Positions 6,049 to 6,846 of a stretch of 6,846 nt of DNA are shown piece by piece (position 1 is the stretch's first letter; each line of letters opens with the position of its first letter). This DNA comes from Chloroflexota bacterium (GTDB lineage: Bacteria > Chloroflexota > Anaerolineae > J102). The notes beneath the pieces were generated by a model. The model did not search any database. It was given only the letters and a program-made list of their open reading frames with translations, and was not told the origin of the DNA. The position numbers were made by a program, and so were the translations under genes. The DNA is taken from NCBI GenBank assembly GCA_003353825.1, contig PIVW01000314.1:1-6846 (forward strand), written 5' to 3'.

Positions 6049-6686
6049 CACAGGCTGGCGCGATTGCCCAAAGGATTGCTCAGAGCACTGACATCGTCAT
6101 TTGCGCCCGATTGGCATGTTGACGGTTCGCGCTTGCGTGGCGGTGAATTGCACCAAATCACCGTGCAAGGCTCTTCACTCAGGCATCGTAGACAGTAACG
6201 GTCGCCGGCGTCATAATGAATACTGTCACCTTGTTCGAGCACAAAAACCTCCTGATCGGCACGGACTTCCATGCTGCCCGATAAAACGAATCCAAGCCCT
6301 TCACCAGCGTATGAATCGAATTCCAGGGGTAGGGCGCCCGGCTGTAACACCAATCTTTCGACTTCAAGCGTCTGTTGGCTCCCATTGCTGGTCAATGTGG
6401 TGCGCGGCTCGACGGCTACGTGCCCGTTGTTGAGTCTCGAAATATGTACCTGATCCCCATCGCTTTCAAACAAATCCCGGATATTCACATCCAATGATTT
6501 CGAGATGCTGGCAAGCGTCATCAGCGAGGGCGTGACTTTGTCTCGCTCGATCTGTGACAAATGGCTTGCCGACAGGTTCGACCTTTCTGCGACATCGGTC
6601 AGCGTCAAGCCACGTTCTTGACGAATCGTCTTGATGCGCATGCCGATGTCTGGTTGCATATCGTCTGTCTGCGTCTGGGACGCCAT
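6048..6686 (-). CDS. XRE-family transcriptional regulator with C-terminal cupin-like sensor domain
   Basis: This 212-residue protein combines an HTH_3 DNA-binding domain (about 16-71; IRQERGLTLTDVAERSNLS, then LSQIER) with a cupin-like domain (about 108-178; LEVERLVLQPG, GFVLSGSMEV, EQGDSI). Proteins of this plan usually repress or activate neighbouring uptake or catabolic genes in response to a ligand held by the cupin barrel. The usual metal-binding histidines and glutamate of the cupin appear to be replaced (Tyr126, Gly130, Tyr164), and Cys165, Cys168, Cys174 and Cys179 cluster there. A polar tail (183-212) extends past the normal end. ATG 6686 has no Shine-Dalgarno; Met10 (6659) and Met16 (6641) are possible alternatives, also without one. 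The frame stays open upstream to the right edge, but no start codon is visible there. The gene lies upstream of, and in line with, the importer operon. Confidence 0.88.
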   Translation of the reverse strand: MASQTQTDDMQPDIGMRIKTIRQERGLTLTDVAERSNLSASHLSQIERDKVTPSLMTLASISKSLDVNIRDLFESDGDQVHISRLNNGHVAVEPRTTLTSNGSQQTLEVERLVLQPGALPLEFDSYAGEGLGFVLSGSMEVRADQEVFVLEQGDSIHYDAGDRYCLRCLSEEPCTVIWCNSPPRKREPSTCQSGANDDVSALSNPLGNRASL

Positions 6687-6691
6687 TTTTA

Positions 6692-6811
6692 GTCGGTTGG
6701 TCGGTTGGTCGGTTGGTCGCGTGGTCGGTTGGTCGGTTGGTCGGTTGGTCGGTTGGTCGTGTGGTCGTGTGGTCGTGTGGTCGTGTGGTCGTGTGGTCGG
6801 TTGGTCGCGTG
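6692..6811. repeat. Fifteen tandem copies of an 8-bp unit (GTCGNNTG) upstream of the regulator
   Basis: The plus strand holds 15 uninterrupted octamers. Units differ only at positions 5-6: GTCGGTTG (units 1-3, 5-8 and 14), GTCGTGTG (units 9-13) and GTCGCGTG (units 4 and 15). The array has no A on the plus strand, so no stop codon is possible on the minus strand in any frame. It ends 5 bp before the regulator ATG, so it occupies the space where a promoter and ribosome binding site would be. An 8-bp unit is not a multiple of three, so copy-number change would shift any frame read through it. Confidence 0.97.
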
Positions 6812-6846
6812 GGTGATATGGTAATCTAGGCGTTAAGGCGCTTATG

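Noticed and set aside
6692..6811. CRISPR array
   Set aside because: Units are 8 bp and contiguous, with no spacers and no cas genes nearby.
6631..6816. Plus-strand open frame through the octamer array, giving a Val/Gly/Arg/Trp repeat peptide
   Set aside because: It arises because the repeat has few stop possibilities; the start has no Shine-Dalgarno and the peptide is low-complexity.

Overview
The window holds one transcription-oriented block, entirely on the minus strand: a complete peptide-type ABC importer operon (family 5 substrate-binding lipoprotein, two DppB/DppC-type permeases, two DppD/DppF-type ATPases) preceded by an XRE-family regulator with a C-terminal cupin-like domain. Reading along the minus strand, the order is an octamer tandem repeat (6692-6811), the regulator (6686-6048), a leader region of about 275 nt, the binding protein (5771-4089), a hairpin gap, permease B (3976-2948), permease C (2945-2016), ATPase D (2014-992) and ATPase F (999 to the left edge, where it is still open). 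No rRNA, tRNA, CRISPR array, transposase or phage gene was seen. The genes on the plus strand that could be drawn are shadows of these genes.

The organism is most likely a member of the Chloroflexota (Anaerolineae/Caldilineae type). The basis is indirect: the binding protein has a lipobox followed directly by a long Ala/Pro/Glu linker, a style I associate with substrate-binding lipoproteins of that phylum, and the A-B-C-D-F operon layout is common there. I have no rRNA or marker gene to confirm it.

The importer genes should act as one machine. The lipoprotein captures a solute (peptide, or another class 5 ligand such as nickel or an oligosaccharide; specificity cannot be read here) outside the cell, the B/C heterodimer forms the pore, and the D/F heterodimer hydrolyses ATP. 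The four pore and motor genes are tightly packed (gaps of 2 and 1 nt and an 8-nt overlap), which suggests translational coupling. The binding protein is separated from them by 112 nt carrying a 12-bp perfect stem, a likely device for making more binding protein than transporter. The regulator gene ends in a terminator-like hairpin and is followed by a candidate operator and promoter, so it plausibly controls the importer from a separate promoter.

The least ordinary parts are non-coding. They are 15 tandem copies of an 8-bp unit ending 5 bp before the regulator start, where its promoter and ribosome binding site would be expected; a 13-nt perfect complement to the typical 16S rRNA 3' tail lying 64 nt upstream of the binding-protein start with no start codon at usable spacing; and a possible nine-codon leader peptide. 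The importer itself looks conventional, and I do not see a wholly new gene system. The last 35 bases (6812-6846) hold no feature I can support.
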